Assembly (NCBI GenBank): GCA_016190245.1
Contig: JACPQY010000071.1
Span: 68,616-132,615 of the forward strand
Direction: 5' to 3'
From: Nitrospirota bacterium
GTDB lineage: Bacteria; JACPQY01
DNA: 64,000 nt
The notes below the pieces were generated by a model. It had not been told where the DNA came from and did not search any database. It saw only the letters and a program-made list of their open reading frames with translations. Of this stretch, positions 17,946 through 25,586 are shown piece by piece. The number at the start of each line of letters is the position of its first letter. Position 1 is the stretch's first letter. A program made the translations under genes and the position numbers.

Positions 17946-18859
17946 GCCCGGGCCTCCAGTGCGCGCAACTTGGCGCTGCGTGAGCGCGGGTTCTCCCGGC
18001 GCTCTCTCACGGTCGGCGTCAGCGGCTTCTTGAGGACGGCGGCGAAGCGCGACCCCTCGGCCTTGGCGAGATCGCGGAAGAAATACTTGACGCGCCGATC
18101 TTCACCGGAGTGGTAGGTGAGCACCACAAGCCGGCCGCGAGCCCGGAGCAAGTTTGCCGCCTCTTGGAGCCCGGCGTCGAGCGCCGCCGCCTCGTCGTTC
18201 ACGCTCATGCGAAGGGCCATGAACGCGCGCGTGGCCGGGTGCAGCCGCCCCCGACGCCCGCCCAGCGCGGACGCGATGCAATCGGACAGTTCGGTCGTCG
18301 TCCGGAAGGGGCGTTTGGAACCCGCCTCGACGATCCGCCGCGCGACGCGACGAGCACCCCGAACGTCAGCGTTCTCCCTGAACAGTCGCTCCAGTTCTTC
18401 GACCGAAGCGCCCGCCACCAGATCGGCCGCGGTCGGCGAGGCGGCGCGATCCATCCGCATGTCCAGCGGGCCCTCACGCTGGAAACTGAAGCCGCGCTCC
18501 GGATCCATGAGTTGGCGCGTGCTCACGCCGAGGTCCAGCAGGATCCCATCCGCGCTCGGCTCCGACCCGCCGAAGCACGCGGCCTGGCGCACCACCGCGC
18601 GCAGTCGCCGAAAATTCCCCTGCACCGCCTCGAACCTCGTTCCAAACCGGCGGAGGCGCTCCCGGGCCGTCTCGATCGCGTCGTTATCGGCATCCACGCC
18701 GACCACGACGCCATCCGGAGATGAGGCCTCGAGGATCGCCTCCGAGTGTCCGCCGTCGCCCAGCGTCCCATCGACGAAAACCTTGCTCGCCGATACCCCG
18801 AGACACCGAACGACCTCGTCCACCATGACCGGTTTGTGCTCCCACACCTGACCCGTCAA
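17942..18859 (-). CDS. rsmH: 16S rRNA (cytosine-1402-N4)-methyltransferase RsmH
   Basis: RsmH methylates N4 of C1402 in the 16S rRNA P site with S-adenosylmethionine. Family motifs are EHKPVMVDEV at the N-terminus, FVDGTLGDGGHSEAIL (AdoMet site), GILLDLGVSTRQLMDPERGFSF, HPATRAFMALRM and LTYHSGEDRRVK. The start is unclear: a TTG at 18859, just after the mraZ stop, gives a typical length (305 residues), while an ATG at 18922 would add 21 residues overlapping mraZ. I prefer the TTG because homology begins about seven residues later. Confidence 0.94.
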   Translation of the reverse strand: MTGQVWEHKPVMVDEVVRCLGVSASKVFVDGTLGDGGHSEAILEASSPDGVVVGVDADNDAIETARERLRRFGTRFEAVQGNFRRLRAVVRQAACFGGSEPSADGILLDLGVSTRQLMDPERGFSFQREGPLDMRMDRAASPTAADLVAGASVEELERLFRENADVRGARRVARRIVEAGSKRPFRTTTELSDCIASALGGRRGRLHPATRAFMALRMSVNDEAAALDAGLQEAANLLRARGRLVVLTYHSGEDRRVKYFFRDLAKAEGSRFAAVLKKPLTPTVRERRENPRSRSAKLRALEARA

Positions 18860-18863
18860 ACAA

Positions 18864-19286
18864 CTACCCTTGCGCTTCGCCCTGAGCGGCGGATTCGATC
18901 CGCCCTCGGTCCCAGATGGCAAAGTGGCTGACCATGCCCACGATCACGACATCGCTCGTGAGTCCCGCCCGGTCCCTCAGGTCTTTCGACACGAGAATGC
19001 GTCCGAGCCGGTCCACCTCGCACTCCTGCGCGTGGAAGTTGTGGCGCATGATCACGCGAGAGGCCTCCGCATCTCCGAGCGGGGCCTGTCGCATTCGCTC
19101 GTCCATGCGGTCCTCCTTGTCTTCCCAGACGGCCAGCGGGTAGGCCTCGATGCACGCGCCGTTGCACGTGAGAAAAAGCTTCTCACTGCCGTGACCGTCA
19201 GAGAGGACAGCCCTGAACTTCGCAGGGATACTGAGCCTCCCTTTGGAGTCGATCGCGTGCGTGAAGCTTCCCCTGAACCGTCCCAT
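18864..19286 (-). CDS. mraZ: Transcriptional regulator MraZ
   Basis: MraZ is an AbrB-fold DNA-binding protein that represses its own dcw promoter in several bacteria. Starting at the ATG 19286 it has 140 residues and two copies of the SpoVT-AbrB-like module: GSFTHAIDSKGRLSIPAKFR near the N-terminus and a second repeat around HAQECEVDRLGRILVSKDLR. A GTG at 19313 would add nine residues; the ATG fits the family start better. It is the first gene of the cluster, directly behind a near-consensus promoter. One TGGGA motif (19369-19373, minus strand) lies just upstream of the -35 box; known MraZ sites are repeats of such motifs, so control by MraZ is possible but only one repeat is seen. Confidence 0.95.
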   Translation of the reverse strand: MGRFRGSFTHAIDSKGRLSIPAKFRAVLSDGHGSEKLFLTCNGACIEAYPLAVWEDKEDRMDERMRQAPLGDAEASRVIMRHNFHAQECEVDRLGRILVSKDLRDRAGLTSDVVIVGMVSHFAIWDRGRIESAAQGEAQG

Positions 19287-19333
19287 TTGTGAGGCGAGTG
19301 CCTGCCATGGCACTTAATACCACTAGATGGGTA

Positions 19334-19362
19334 AGTATACAACTCCATGCCTTTCTTGTCAA
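19334..19362 (-). promoter_or_regulatory. Sigma-70 promoter of the dcw cluster
   Basis: On the minus strand a perfect -35 box TTGACA (19357-19362) is followed, after exactly 17 bases, by the -10 box TATACT (19334-19339). The predicted start would be about 40 bases before mraZ. This is the strongest promoter I see in the window and would drive the whole 18-kb cluster. A TGGGA motif abuts the -35 box upstream. Confidence 0.85.
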
Positions 19363-19665
19363 GTTTTTTCCCACCTACAAAGAAGTCGTGGCCACTCAAT
19401 GGTGCGTCTAACGCATCCCGACGCCACCGCCCGAGCGTGTTTAGGAACCTCCGGGGCCTGAACTGCGTGGTTTCCAGGTCTTGGGTGCACCAGGCGTTCC
19501 CGTCCAGCTTACTTTGAGAAACCCCTCGAATATTCCTCGAAGTTCCGGGGCGAGGGATCCTGCGATCCCTCAGCCGCCGACACGCATGTCATCGGAGGTT
19601 CGCGCCGGCTCCGAGGCTGATCGCTGATGGCTGAGCGCCGAACGCCTACGAGTGTTCGCTTTCCT
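19363..19665. other. Gap between dcw promoter and secretion block, with hairpin
   Basis: No gene is visible. A perfect 8-bp stem with a CTGC loop lies at 19552-19571 (GAGGGATC/GATCCCTC), about 95 bases after the stop of the preceding minus-strand lipoprotein gene. It could terminate or stabilise that transcript, but no T-run follows, so an intrinsic terminator is not established. Confidence 0.4.
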
Positions 19666-20361
19666 TCAGCGCAGGGAGGCAAGCCCCGAGCTCTCCCGAC
19701 TCCCCTGGAGTAGCCCGCCATGACCGCCCTTCATCTCTTCCGCAGGCGGTGAGGCCGGCGCTTCGATGGCGGAGGTCTCGAACACAAGAAAGGCCACGGC
19801 AAAGTCCGCCAACTCTCCTTGGGGGTCGTGGAAACCGGCCGGCCCGAGCCACCGGGCCGTCACGTGGATCGCCACGAGGCCCGGTTCGCGGAACCAGCCC
19901 GGCTCGACCTCGGCGAACCCGCCATGACTTTCCAAGCCCTCGGCGAAACCTACGAATTTCTCCCCCGCGTACCGGCGCAGGCGCCTTCGTTCGATGTCCG
20001 GCCGGAACGGCACCCCGCGCGTCTCGCTGATTTCCTCCCGCGTGTATCCCTCGGGTGCTCGATTCAAGTACATCCCCTCGATCAGGCGAAGGATGGGCTC
20101 CCGGGCCTCGGTCACCTCGGGCGGCACCGCAGTGAACGGCTCGGCGTGGACCAGGTAGGGATCCCCCATGAATTGAACCAGCAACCGCTCCTCGCCCAGC
20201 ATCAACACGACGTCGTTCGGGGGAATCGGGATCACGAAAGGGCGGGGCTTCGCGGTTTCGGCGGGCCGGGGGCAGAGGGCGACGCAACCCGCGAGGAGAC
20301 AGGCCACAAGGGAGGCGAACAAAAGGCGGCGCGCGGTGAGCCGCACTGCTTTCCTGTTCAC
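19666..20361 (-). CDS. Lipoprotein at end of the type IV secretion block
   Basis: The 231-residue protein starts at a GTG preceded by GGAGGA. Residues 1-26 form a lipoprotein signal peptide (basic start, LLFASLVACLLAGC lipobox), so the mature protein is probably anchored in the outer membrane. The mature region has a Pro-rich start (VIPIPPNDVVLML) and a mixed alpha/beta pattern with no motif I recognise. It is the last gene after TraV, 31 bases downstream on the same strand, which suggests a role with the TraB/TraK/TraV core. Confidence 0.7.
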   Translation of the reverse strand: MNRKAVRLTARRLLFASLVACLLAGCVALCPRPAETAKPRPFVIPIPPNDVVLMLGEERLLVQFMGDPYLVHAEPFTAVPPEVTEAREPILRLIEGMYLNRAPEGYTREEISETRGVPFRPDIERRRLRRYAGEKFVGFAEGLESHGGFAEVEPGWFREPGLVAIHVTARWLGPAGFHDPQGELADFAVAFLVFETSAIEAPASPPAEEMKGGHGGLLQGSRESSGLASLR

Positions 20362-20392
20362 TCTCCTCCCCTCGCCCTTTGCCCTTTCCCGT

Positions 20393-20848
20393 TCACTTTC
20401 CCTCCGGCGGCTTGGACTCGGGATGCAGGGGCAGGAGCGTTTCGACTGCGGAGGGTTGTGCGTCTCCGGGCATCAGCTCGATCTCCGGGTTCCAGTCCCA
20501 GTCGCGGACGACCACGGTGAGCCAGTGGCCGTGCACGAAGATGCGGCGGTCTATCCGGTGGGAGGGGATCCATACGAGGATCGTTCGCGGGGGCATCATG
20601 ATCGGCACGACCGGTTCTTCGTAGCCGAGCGGCTGCTGCACCTCGAAATTCTCCTTCAGAGGCTCGACCACCTCCTTCGCGCCCTCTCCCAAGGCCTCCG
20701 CGTAGATCTGAGCCGTGGACTTACCCTTCATCGGGCCGCCGCAGGCCGGGAGCGAGAACAAGGAACAGAGAACGGTGAACAGCAAGGCGGGGAGCCGGGG
20801 AACCAGGGAGCCTGAGAGCCGGACGATGGCGTGCCGAAACCCGCTCAT
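20393..20848 (-). CDS. traV: TraV-like outer-membrane lipoprotein of an F-type secretion core
   Basis: The 151-residue protein has a signal peptide ending in the lipobox SLPAC (Cys at 36). The C-terminal half has PPRTILVWIPSHRID followed by FVHGHWLTVVVRDWDWN, which resembles the TraV pattern of an aromatic-rich WIAP-type strand then a YV.V..W strand. TraV lipoproteins (VirB7 counterparts) join TraK and TraB into the outer-membrane core complex. Its ATG overlaps the TraK stop by four bases and TraB lies one gene further upstream, which supports the call. Similarity is judged by eye from motifs, so family membership is probable rather than proven. Confidence 0.7.
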   Translation of the reverse strand: MSGFRHAIVRLSGSLVPRLPALLFTVLCSLFSLPACGGPMKGKSTAQIYAEALGEGAKEVVEPLKENFEVQQPLGYEEPVVPIMMPPRTILVWIPSHRIDRRIFVHGHWLTVVVRDWDWNPEIELMPGDAQPSAVETLLPLHPESKPPEGK

Positions 20849-21825
20849 GGAGAGGTCTTCCTACCCGAGGTGTTTCCGGCGGCGCCGCGGTCGTCCCAGA
20901 GGCCGGTCCGCGAACCACCCGTGAAGGCCGCACGGTTCACCACGACGTACGCTTTCGTGCGCTTGGGGTAACCCTTGAACGCCTCCACCGAGTCGGCCGG
21001 TTCGTGCGGCGCGAGGCGCTGATCCGTGATCGTCGCGCCCCGCAGGCCCTTCACGCGGAGCTGCTGGGGATCGAGCCGAATCGCCTCGTTCGAGACGTTC
21101 TCCACGTCCACCACAAGCCCCAGCATCTCGACCCCTTCGTAGACCCTGGCCAGTCGCCACTGGGTGAGTTTGACCTCCTCGAGGAACAGCTCCCCCCCCG
21201 CGTCATGGATCTGGTAGCCGGGGACCGGCTTCTCCTCCGTCATCGCCACGATGAGCCGGATCACCTGCGGCGTGGGACCGACATACATAGGGCCGGGGGC
21301 CTCCTCCGGAGCGGCCACGCTGATCTCCACGCTGTCATCCTGACGGTCCGGTGGCTCCACCTGCTGGATCTCGAAGACATACGTCCGACCGGCCTCGTCC
21401 TTCCCATAGAGGTTCATTGTGGGGAGGGGCTGGCGGGGATAGAGGTATGCGCGCTCCTCCACCTCTTGGACCGTCATCGCCTCTTCACTGGGGTGGGTGA
21501 GGTAGACGAGGGGTGCCGGGAAAACGATCTCGGTCAACTGGCCGAGAGCCGTCTTGATGATGATCACCTGCTTGCCGCCGGGGAGCCAAGGCACGGCTCG
21601 GATCGCCCAAGCCTCGGAGCCGCCGAGAACGGCGGCCACAAGGGCGCTGAGCAGAAAAACAGTGAACCGTGAGCGGAGATTGGGTTTCAGCAAGCGATCA
21701 CCCCCACTCGCACCCTCCCCCGTCGAGGGGGAGGGGAAAAGAGGGCGAGGCGCGCTCTTTCTTGTCCCTTCCCCCCTTGAGGGGGAAGGTGAGGATGGGG
21801 GGTGCTGAACGGTTGCGTGTTTCAT
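20845..21825 (-). CDS. traK: TraK-like secretin-type protein of an F-type secretion core
   Basis: TraK (VirB9 counterpart) forms the periplasmic/outer-membrane ring of F-type conjugation systems. Mature features are WLPGGKQVIIIKTALGQLTE at the start, then beta-rich repeats and a C-terminal DVENVSNEAIRLDPQQLRVK strand typical of VirB9-like folds. The ATG at 21825 overlaps the TraB stop (ATGA), but the first 45 codons are a translated palindromic repeat (PPSSPSPSRGEGT, FPSPSTGEGAS). A genuine signal peptide (FTVFLLSALVAAVLGGSEAWA) begins only after it. A TTG at 21693 would give a normal 282-residue precursor. The repeat therefore seems to have inserted between the coupled start and the secretion signal. 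Confidence 0.75.
   Translation of the reverse strand: MKHATVQHPPSSPSPSRGEGTRKSAPRPLFPSPSTGEGASGGDRLLKPNLRSRFTVFLLSALVAAVLGGSEAWAIRAVPWLPGGKQVIIIKTALGQLTEIVFPAPLVYLTHPSEEAMTVQEVEERAYLYPRQPLPTMNLYGKDEAGRTYVFEIQQVEPPDRQDDSVEISVAAPEEAPGPMYVGPTPQVIRLIVAMTEEKPVPGYQIHDAGGELFLEEVKLTQWRLARVYEGVEMLGLVVDVENVSNEAIRLDPQQLRVKGLRGATITDQRLAPHEPADSVEAFKGYPKRTKAYVVVNRAAFTGGSRTGLWDDRGAAGNTSGRKTSP
21698..21803. repeat. Double-hairpin palindromic element at the 5' end of traK
   Basis: Two strong stems lie at 21713-21735 (CCCTCCCC/GGGGAGGG) and 21767-21789 (CCTTCCCCC/GGGGGAAGG), enclosed by CACCCCC and GGGGGTG ends. It resembles the element at 24295-24365 in the same block (CCTCACCC...GGGTGAGG ends, two C-rich/G-rich stems). 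It occupies DNA that is open in the traK frame. Confidence 0.7.
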
Positions 21826-23048
21826 TGAACCTCCTCTCGAAACAGATTGGCGATTTCCGGAATATCAATCCCTTCCTCGGTCACCAGCGTCCCATCAATC
21901 CCACCGGGGATGTCCACCGTGGGCAGGAGCCGGGCGGCTTCCTCGCGCATGAACTTCGCGATGTCCGCCATGGCCTGGGACAGGGCGGAGGTCGAGGCAT
22001 GTGTGAGAGCATCCCCCGTGACGATTTGCCTTTCCGTACCGTCCGCCGCCACCACCCGCGTCACTTCCTGCACCGAAAAGGCCTGGCCCAGCCCCGCCGC
22101 AAAGCCCGCGATGAAACTTGCGCCCAGCCTCCGGCCGCGGCGGTCGGTCACCTTGCCCGCGATCCCCAGACCGCCGTCAGGCCCGGTGACGAACGCCGTG
22201 AGCTCCCGGTCCAACGTCCGGCCGCCCGGGAAGACGCAACTGAACAGCCGCGCCGTGATCCTGACCCTCTCGGAAGAAAGATCTCCATCGGCCCTTCCGA
22301 GAACGGTGCAACCCTTCATCGGGATCGAGTAGGCGTTGGGGGAGACCCAGTTGTCCATCACGACCATCGCAACCGGGAATGTGGTACTCCCGCTCGTGCC
22401 GGAGGGATACGCCGAGACCCCGTTGAGCGTGCGCACGCGCACGAGGCTGCCGGGGGGCAGGTAGTAGGGAGACGCGACCACCCCCCGTGTACCCCGCCCC
22501 GCTTCCGCCCTGGGCTTTTCCTGCTTCTTGGGCACCACGATCTTGGGCGGAGGCAGGGGTTCCACTTCCGCCTTCTTGGCCCCCGCCATGCCTCCCCCCG
22601 CCCGAATCGCGTCGAGCTGGTCCTGGACGTTCTTGCCGACCGCTTGAACCGACAAACGCAGTTCTTCCAGCTTGGTTGCCGTCCCCCCGCGCTCCTCCTG
22701 TTCCTCCTTACGGGCGTTCTCCATCTCCGCGCGCCAGAGGCGCAACTCCCTCTGCCCCTGCTTGAGTTCCTCAAGTTCCATGTTGATCCGTTGACGCACC
22801 ACCGACTCGTCCACGTGCCCGAAATCGATCGCACCCCCGCGGGGCCTGGCCTGGGGAACCATCTCGCCCATCGGACGGGATGTGCCGGCCTGTCGCATGG
22901 GGGTGAAGCCGGCCTCTTCATCTTCGCTTCTCAGGACGACCCAGCCGATCCCCACCATGAGCACGACCGCGCCGACGCCCAGCGCCATGTAGGCCTTTCG
23001 CCCTTCGAGCCCGTACCGCTCCAGCCAAGCCTTCAATCGTTCACCCAC
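21822..23048 (-). CDS. traB: TraB-like inner-membrane/core protein (VirB10 family)
   Basis: TraB spans the envelope in F-type systems, linking the inner membrane to the TraK/TraV outer ring. The 408-residue protein starts at a GTG with GGAGGTG upstream. It has a cytoplasmic tail, one membrane helix (about 22-40), a coiled-coil linker (about 80-150), a Pro-rich stretch and a VirB10-type barrel domain. In the barrel, LPPGSLVRVRTLNGVSAYPSG, GDLSSERVRITARLFSC, GGRTLDRELTAFV and RRGRRLGASFIAGFAAGLGQ align well with the F TraB motifs (DVSSER, SC, GK.LG..W.AGF..G). This is the clearest type IV secretion marker in the window. Confidence 0.88.
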   Translation of the reverse strand: MGERLKAWLERYGLEGRKAYMALGVGAVVLMVGIGWVVLRSEDEEAGFTPMRQAGTSRPMGEMVPQARPRGGAIDFGHVDESVVRQRINMELEELKQGQRELRLWRAEMENARKEEQEERGGTATKLEELRLSVQAVGKNVQDQLDAIRAGGGMAGAKKAEVEPLPPPKIVVPKKQEKPRAEAGRGTRGVVASPYYLPPGSLVRVRTLNGVSAYPSGTSGSTTFPVAMVVMDNWVSPNAYSIPMKGCTVLGRADGDLSSERVRITARLFSCVFPGGRTLDRELTAFVTGPDGGLGIAGKVTDRRGRRLGASFIAGFAAGLGQAFSVQEVTRVVAADGTERQIVTGDALTHASTSALSQAMADIAKFMREEAARLLPTVDIPGGIDGTLVTEEGIDIPEIANLFREEVQ

Positions 23049-23087
23049 TGCGCTTCACCTCCATTCCACCCTGACTCCTCTTTCCCA

Positions 23088-24260
23088 TCACCATCCCAGT
23101 GCCTCGCGGACCTTCGCCCCCACCGGCAAGAGCACCTTCCACACGAGCAATGCCGCCAGGGCGCCGCCCAGCACGATCGTGATTCCCGCCTCGACGTACA
23201 GGTAGCGGTTGTGCATGCCGAGGTACGGGCCCAGGTGCGTGCCCGTTCGGAACACCGATTCCTGGATGATGTGCAAGAGGTCCGAATCCGAGAAGGCCGC
23301 CGGGGGGTGGGCTGCTGCGTAGCGATCGACGAGATGCAAGACATAGAGCGGGAAGACGGCCAACTGGAAGAGCCACAGTGCGGCCAGGGAATACAGCACG
23401 TTCGTCACGCCACCGGGCAGGAAGACCAGCATGAAATGGAGGGGAACCGCATAGATCCAAACCTTGACGAGCCAGCCCATGACCGTGCCCCAGAATTCCG
23501 CGTCGGCAACCCGCAAGCACCATTCGCAGAGACCGGTTTCGGGTGGGGCCGCCTGCACCGAGGCCGCGGCCGTGGTCACCCCGTCAGAGGCCCGTTGCGA
23601 TGCGACCTCGTAGAGCGCCCGCCGGCCGGCGAAAAAAACGGCGTTGTTGGACTGCGTTCCCTTCCAGGCGTCAAGATCCGCCTGGGCGGCCAGATACAGG
23701 CTGAGACAGGTCTTCATCTCCGTGCCCACAGGCGCATGGGCGGCGGCGAGTGCGATGGCGGCCTGGCCCCAGTCTCCGTTCCGGATGGCTGTCTTGACCG
23801 TGGTGGGAAAACATTCGTAGCGGAGGAAGGTGTCGAGCGATTCCTCCGTGTCGAAATCCAGGCGGGCCGAAGTGTCCAGATCCGCCGAGCGACGGAACGG
23901 AAGGACCTGCGCGGAATCGTAGAACCCAGTGACCGCGGCATCGTCCACAAGTTTGATGATCCCGTGCGAAACCGAATTCGTGAATTTCACCGCACCCGAG
24001 ATGAGAAGCGATGCACGATCCTTGCTCTCCGTGCCCGGCTGTGGCGCGACCAGCGCCAGCGCAAGGAGCCCCACGAGGAGGTGGCTCAAGGCGCGGGACC
24101 ACCCCGCCGTGCCGAAACTCAGAGCCAGCCGAACGAGGAGCGTCGCCGCGCCCGCCCCGGCAATAAGCGGCGCCCAGGGCTGCATCTGCGTCAGCACCGT
24201 GCCGACCTCGATGAGACCATCGCTCACCAAGTCCGCTTCCGTGGCAGTCAGGTGGAACAT
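23088..24260 (-). CDS. Multi-spanning membrane protein of the secretion block (TraG-N/VirB6-like)
   Basis: The 390-residue protein has two N-terminal membrane helices (WAPLIAGAGAATLLVRLAL, LLVGLLALALVAP), a large periplasmic segment of about 170 residues with paired Cys, then at least three helices near the C-terminus (FWGTVMGWLVKVWIYAVPL, YSLAALWLFQLAVFPLYVL, YVEAGITIVLGGALAALL). Such topology and its place between TraU-like and TraB genes recall the TraG N-terminal or VirB6 inner-membrane channel proteins, but I see no diagnostic motif. Its C-terminus is 40 bases from traB. Confidence 0.6.
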   Translation of the reverse strand: MFHLTATEADLVSDGLIEVGTVLTQMQPWAPLIAGAGAATLLVRLALSFGTAGWSRALSHLLVGLLALALVAPQPGTESKDRASLLISGAVKFTNSVSHGIIKLVDDAAVTGFYDSAQVLPFRRSADLDTSARLDFDTEESLDTFLRYECFPTTVKTAIRNGDWGQAAIALAAAHAPVGTEMKTCLSLYLAAQADLDAWKGTQSNNAVFFAGRRALYEVASQRASDGVTTAAASVQAAPPETGLCEWCLRVADAEFWGTVMGWLVKVWIYAVPLHFMLVFLPGGVTNVLYSLAALWLFQLAVFPLYVLHLVDRYAAAHPPAAFSDSDLLHIIQESVFRTGTHLGPYLGMHNRYLYVEAGITIVLGGALAALLVWKVLLPVGAKVREALGW

Positions 24261-24294
24261 CTTGCCGTATCCGTTCAGCGCCCTCGATATGAAT

Positions 24295-24365
24295 CCTCAC
24301 CCTTTCCCTCTCCTTTCCAAGGAGAGGGGACTCCCTCTCCCTGAAAGGGAGAGGGAGGGGTGAGG
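24295..24365. repeat. Double-hairpin palindromic element
   Basis: The element starts CCTCACCC and ends GGGTGAGG, with two inner stems: CCCTCTCC/GGAGAGGG and CCCTCTCCCT/AGGGAGAGGG. It lies in the gap between the membrane-protein gene and the preceding secreted-protein gene and is related in design to the copy at 21698-21803. Transcribed, it would form two adjacent hairpins that could set relative expression along the operon. Confidence 0.75.
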
Positions 24366-24399
24366 GTTTTCCCAATGGGCCTCAACGCATACATCTTGC

Positions 24400-25518
24400 C
24401 TACCTCCGATCGCCCCAGTGGGACACGAGGCTCGCGAGCACGAACCGCCCGAAATCGCTCTCCTCGCGTGCGATCTGTTCGTCGAGCTTGCGAAAGTATT
24501 CCGCGTCGCCCAGCCGGATCCGAATCCGTTCCCGCAGGTCTTCGAGCTGCTCGATCAGCGCCTCTTTCTCGCGCGGCGGCACGCCGATCTGCGAGGCCGC
24601 GGAACTCAGGAGAGCCGCCGCAAGGCGAGCTTCCTGGTGCCAAGCCAGGGTGGCCAGCGCCTTTTTGTACCCCGCACATTCGGTCGTCTTCGGGTAGGCC
24701 TTGGCGTAATGCTCGGGCTCGATTTGGAAGGCCAAGCTGCTCAGGTCGGTGTCCGTCCACGTAATCTGAGTGGGGATGGTGGACTTGTCACAATCCACGC
24801 CCAGCGCAAGCTCGATGACCGAAGTCTGGAGAGATGAAATGCGCGTGGCTGATTCCGGCGGATCGACCCGCTCGAAGCCCCAAGACGTGTACTTCATGTC
24901 CCGCGCGTAGCCGCGCACGAGCGCCGGCCCGCCCTGGTCGAAGTACTTGTCGATCAGGAAAACATCCTTGTCCCAGGCGGGGGAGTAGTCGGAAACGAAC
25001 TTGGCTTGATCCGTCTTCAGCTCGTTGAGGCAGTCTTGGCGGCCGTTGGGCGAATTGGCGTTCTGGTGAATACATTGTTGCAACGCCGTGTAGACGTCCG
25101 GGTCAACCGACATCCACACCGTGTCGCCGCCGCCGTAGAGGCTCTGACTCTGGGCCTGGTAGTCGCGCTGGAACATCTCCGTGGCGTCCACCAAGGCGCT
25201 GGCGGCCGCCTGCTCTCCTTTGTGAGCGCCGTAGAGGCTGTTGTACGTCTGGGTTAGGGCGACTTGGTTCAAGAGCTGGGACAGACGCGAGTCCGCGTTC
25301 GTCGCGTAGTCGGTGAGAGTCAGAGCCACCATGACTTTGAACGGGCTGTCGGCGGCTGGGGCCTTGACCCAGCCGCTCGGGACCTCCACCGGCGGCAATC
25401 TGTCCAAGATGGACGGCATTTCGACTTGGGATTGCGCCATGGATGCCATGAGCACGACGGCCGGCATCGCCAACCCCAGCCACCGGCTATTCCACACTCG
25501 TACCCGCCGTGTTCGCAT
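24400..25518 (-). CDS. Secreted protein of the secretion block, family unknown
   Basis: From the ATG at 25518 the protein has 372 residues with a Sec signal peptide (MRTRRVRVWNSRW, hydrophobic core, cleavage near MAQSQ). The mature part is helical and Gln/Ala-rich (TYNSLYGAHKGEQAAASALV), has conserved-looking Cys (QQCIHQN, RQDCLNE, GVDCDK, ECAGYKK) and a C-terminal coiled coil (EKEALIEQLEDLRERIRIRL). Upstream alternative starts exist because the frame is open to 25650. In integrative elements a protein of similar size lies between TraU and TraG, so a periplasmic assembly role is inferred from position only. Confidence 0.6.
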   Translation of the reverse strand: MRTRRVRVWNSRWLGLAMPAVVLMASMAQSQVEMPSILDRLPPVEVPSGWVKAPAADSPFKVMVALTLTDYATNADSRLSQLLNQVALTQTYNSLYGAHKGEQAAASALVDATEMFQRDYQAQSQSLYGGGDTVWMSVDPDVYTALQQCIHQNANSPNGRQDCLNELKTDQAKFVSDYSPAWDKDVFLIDKYFDQGGPALVRGYARDMKYTSWGFERVDPPESATRISSLQTSVIELALGVDCDKSTIPTQITWTDTDLSSLAFQIEPEHYAKAYPKTTECAGYKKALATLAWHQEARLAAALLSSAASQIGVPPREKEALIEQLEDLRERIRIRLGDAEYFRKLDEQIAREESDFGRFVLASLVSHWGDRR

Positions 25519-25586
25519 CGCGCGATCCGTGAACACCCCTTGCTTGCCGTCTTGCCGCTCACTGTTCACTGCTTGCTTTGTCGGCT

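Noticed and set aside
21669-24344. Plus-strand frame of 891 codons opposite traB and the membrane protein
   Set aside because: Composition is antisense-like and no domain is recognisable; the minus-strand genes have signal, membrane and family features.
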